The translations under genes and the position numbers were made by a program. The notes under the pieces are model-generated. The model was not told the origin of the DNA. It saw only the letters and a program-made list of their open reading frames with translations, and did no database searches. A DNA stretch of 64,000 nucleotides from Agreia sp. Leaf283 (GTDB lineage Bacteria; Actinomycetota; Actinomycetes; Actinomycetales; Microbacteriaceae): positions 631,949 to 695,948 of the forward strand of contig NZ_LMNF01000002.1 of NCBI RefSeq assembly GCF_001422485.1, written 5' to 3'. This document shows, one piece after another, positions 62,727 to 64,000 of the stretch. Every line of letters starts with the position of its first letter. Within the stretch, counting starts at the first letter, position 1.

Positions 62727-63663
62727 CGCAGCCATTACCCGGTCGAGTTTCTGGCCGGAGTGTTAGAGCACGACCCGGGTATGTACGAACGCCGACTACT
62801 CATGGCCGAGGCCAGGCGCATGGGAATCCAGATCCTGCCGCTCGACGTCAATGCCTCAACCGACGAGTATTTGGTGGAACTCACGGACGACGGCGTGAAG
62901 GCAATCCGCTACTCCCTCACCGACGTGCGCGGCATCACTCAGCCAGAGAAAGACCGCATTCTCACCGGCCAGCCGTACGAGAACATCCTGGACTTCTGGA
63001 TGCGCGCCACCCCCTCCAGACGTCTCCTCGTCGATCTCGCCACCGTGGGCGCACTCGACACCCTGGCCGACTCGCGCTCCGGTCGTAGTGACATTATCGC
63101 TTACGTCCGGCAGCTCAGCAGCCGTCGCAAGCCCAAGGCCGCCGAGCACGAGAACCAGCTCGAGCTCTACATTTGGAGACGACATCCCGGCCGGCCACGA
63201 GGAACCGTCAATCGAAGAACGCATCGGGGCGGAACTCAACATCCTGTCGACCGAGATCAATCAACACCTCATCGAAAGCTACCGGCCACTCCTCGACTCG
63301 CTCGGCGTCACTCCCGCAGCTGACCTCGTGAGCCTGCCCAGTAAAACCGAGATGATCGTTGCGGGGGTCCGTGTGGCGACGCAGACTCCCCCGATGCGAT
63401 CAGGCAAACGCGTCGTGTTCGTCAGCCTTGACGACGGCACTGGCTGTTCCGACTCCACATTCTTCGACGAAGCACAGGAACGATCAGGGCCACTGCTATT
63501 CGGCACCAAGCTCATGATCATCCGCGGCCTCACCCGACGAACCGGCGCGCGAGGCGTCAGTCTGCAAGCAGATGAAGCCTTCGACCTGCCACAGGCATGG
63601 TCAACATTCCAAGACGAAAGACGTTCTCGGATGGGCAAAGCGCTAAACGGTGATGACTGGTGA
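62727..63663 (+). pseudogene. dnaE2: Truncated and frameshifted DNA polymerase III alpha (DnaE2/ImuC) remnant
   Basis: Only the C-terminal third is present. HYPVEFLAGVLEHDPGMYERR, LDVNASTDEYLVEL and DVRGITQPEKDRI are read in one frame to ELY (63170). One extra base (A63171) then shifts the frame, and FGDDIPAGHEEPSIEERIGAELNIL, VATQTPPMRSGKRVVFVSLDD and LRRTG-like OB-fold sequence continue to 63663. The intact enzyme is the error-prone SOS polymerase of the ImuA-ImuB-DnaE2 mutasome. Confidence 0.85.
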
Positions 63664-64000
63664 GAGCTGTTTCCGCCTGAAAGGCGAAATTCTGAGAAAG
63701 GTGTTCCCTACGCAGCCCAGCAGATGTAGGAAGAAATGTTTTGTCGTGGTCGAACTAAGCCGCAGTTATGTGGCGGCATCACAGTTCCTGGCTGAGTCTC
63801 TCCATATCGAACCGAGGACCGACCACCGATTTCGTTTCGAGGCCGCGATCGAGTGGCGGCATAGCAGTCGCCTTTCGGATTCAGACGTAGTCAATTAGGT
63901 AGTCCCACGCCGTGCTTAACGAATGCGCAGAGCCAGGGCGACAGCATAGAAATAGGGCCCGACCAGCCCTTTTGGGCGTTCCAATGGAACGATGTCTGGA
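63664..64000. other. Window end, no gene identified
   Basis: An open frame at 63650-63898 shows no family features. The 17-mer GTGGCGGCATAGCAGTC (63853-63869) and a related ATGTGGCGGCATCACAG (63768-63784) occur here; the first is shared with 51725-51741. Confidence 0.4.

Noticed and set aside
63650-63898. An 82-codon frame at the window end
   Set aside because: It overlaps the dnaE2 remnant, lacks a ribosome-binding site and shows no family features.

Overview
The window is GC-rich DNA from an actinobacterium. The gene set (DUF3097, clpS next to DUF2017, an HtrA-type protease with a Pro/Gln-rich cytoplasmic tail, many GTG starts, and a CTTCGACAGGCTCAGGG-type inverted repeat) suggests the family Microbacteriaceae; this is inferred from gene content and not proven by a marker gene.

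From 1 to about 45.2 kb the DNA looks like ordinary chromosome. It opens with a phosphoesterase tail, pabC, an MFS pump, an LLM-class oxidoreductase, a CoA-transferase, DUF3097, DUF427 and rtcB. rtcB is preceded by a 42-codon ORF and a terminator-like hairpin. A cell-envelope block (9.5-13.9 kb) holds an orphan LADTG sorting signal, a CDP-glycerol transferase, two GT2 glycosyltransferases and a CDP-alcohol transferase. An HtrA protease, a lower-GC secreted protein/lipoprotein pair, an aminotransferase, a YdeI-like protein and a nitrilase follow. An alpha-galactoside locus (20.1-28.3 kb) combines a ROK regulator, GH36, an ABC importer without its ATPase, and GH13. Then come prpD-prpB, a TetR/DHA2 pump pair, an aldose epimerase and the glycerol locus glpD-glpF-glpK with a SorC regulator. 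The glpK product lacks the 19 residues that normally carry its catalytic aspartate. A FAD oxidoreductase, a hendecad-repeat coiled-coil protein, clpS, DUF2017 and a TetR regulator complete this part.

At 45,238 a 43-bp 3' piece of an initiator tRNA-Met gene, still followed by its terminator, marks an integration boundary. The DNA beyond it is less GC-rich and gene-sparse. It contains a replication module: five iterons at 12-bp spacing, a winged-helix Rep-like gene, an excisionase, and a tyrosine integrase with a TGA at codon 12. I read this as an integrated plasmid or AICE-like element, probably now immobile.

Its cargo looks like conflict or defence genes: two HEPN proteins with near-identical C-terminal zinc ribbons (one translationally coupled to a TauD-like dioxygenase), a RelA/SpoT-type synthetase, a dual-specificity-phosphatase fold with Trp in place of the catalytic Cys, a transglutaminase-like protein, a PD-(D/E)XK nuclease and several membrane proteins. 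tRNA debris at 48.2 kb and a truncated, frameshifted dnaE2 at 62.7 kb indicate repeated recombination. The right boundary was not found and may lie outside the window.
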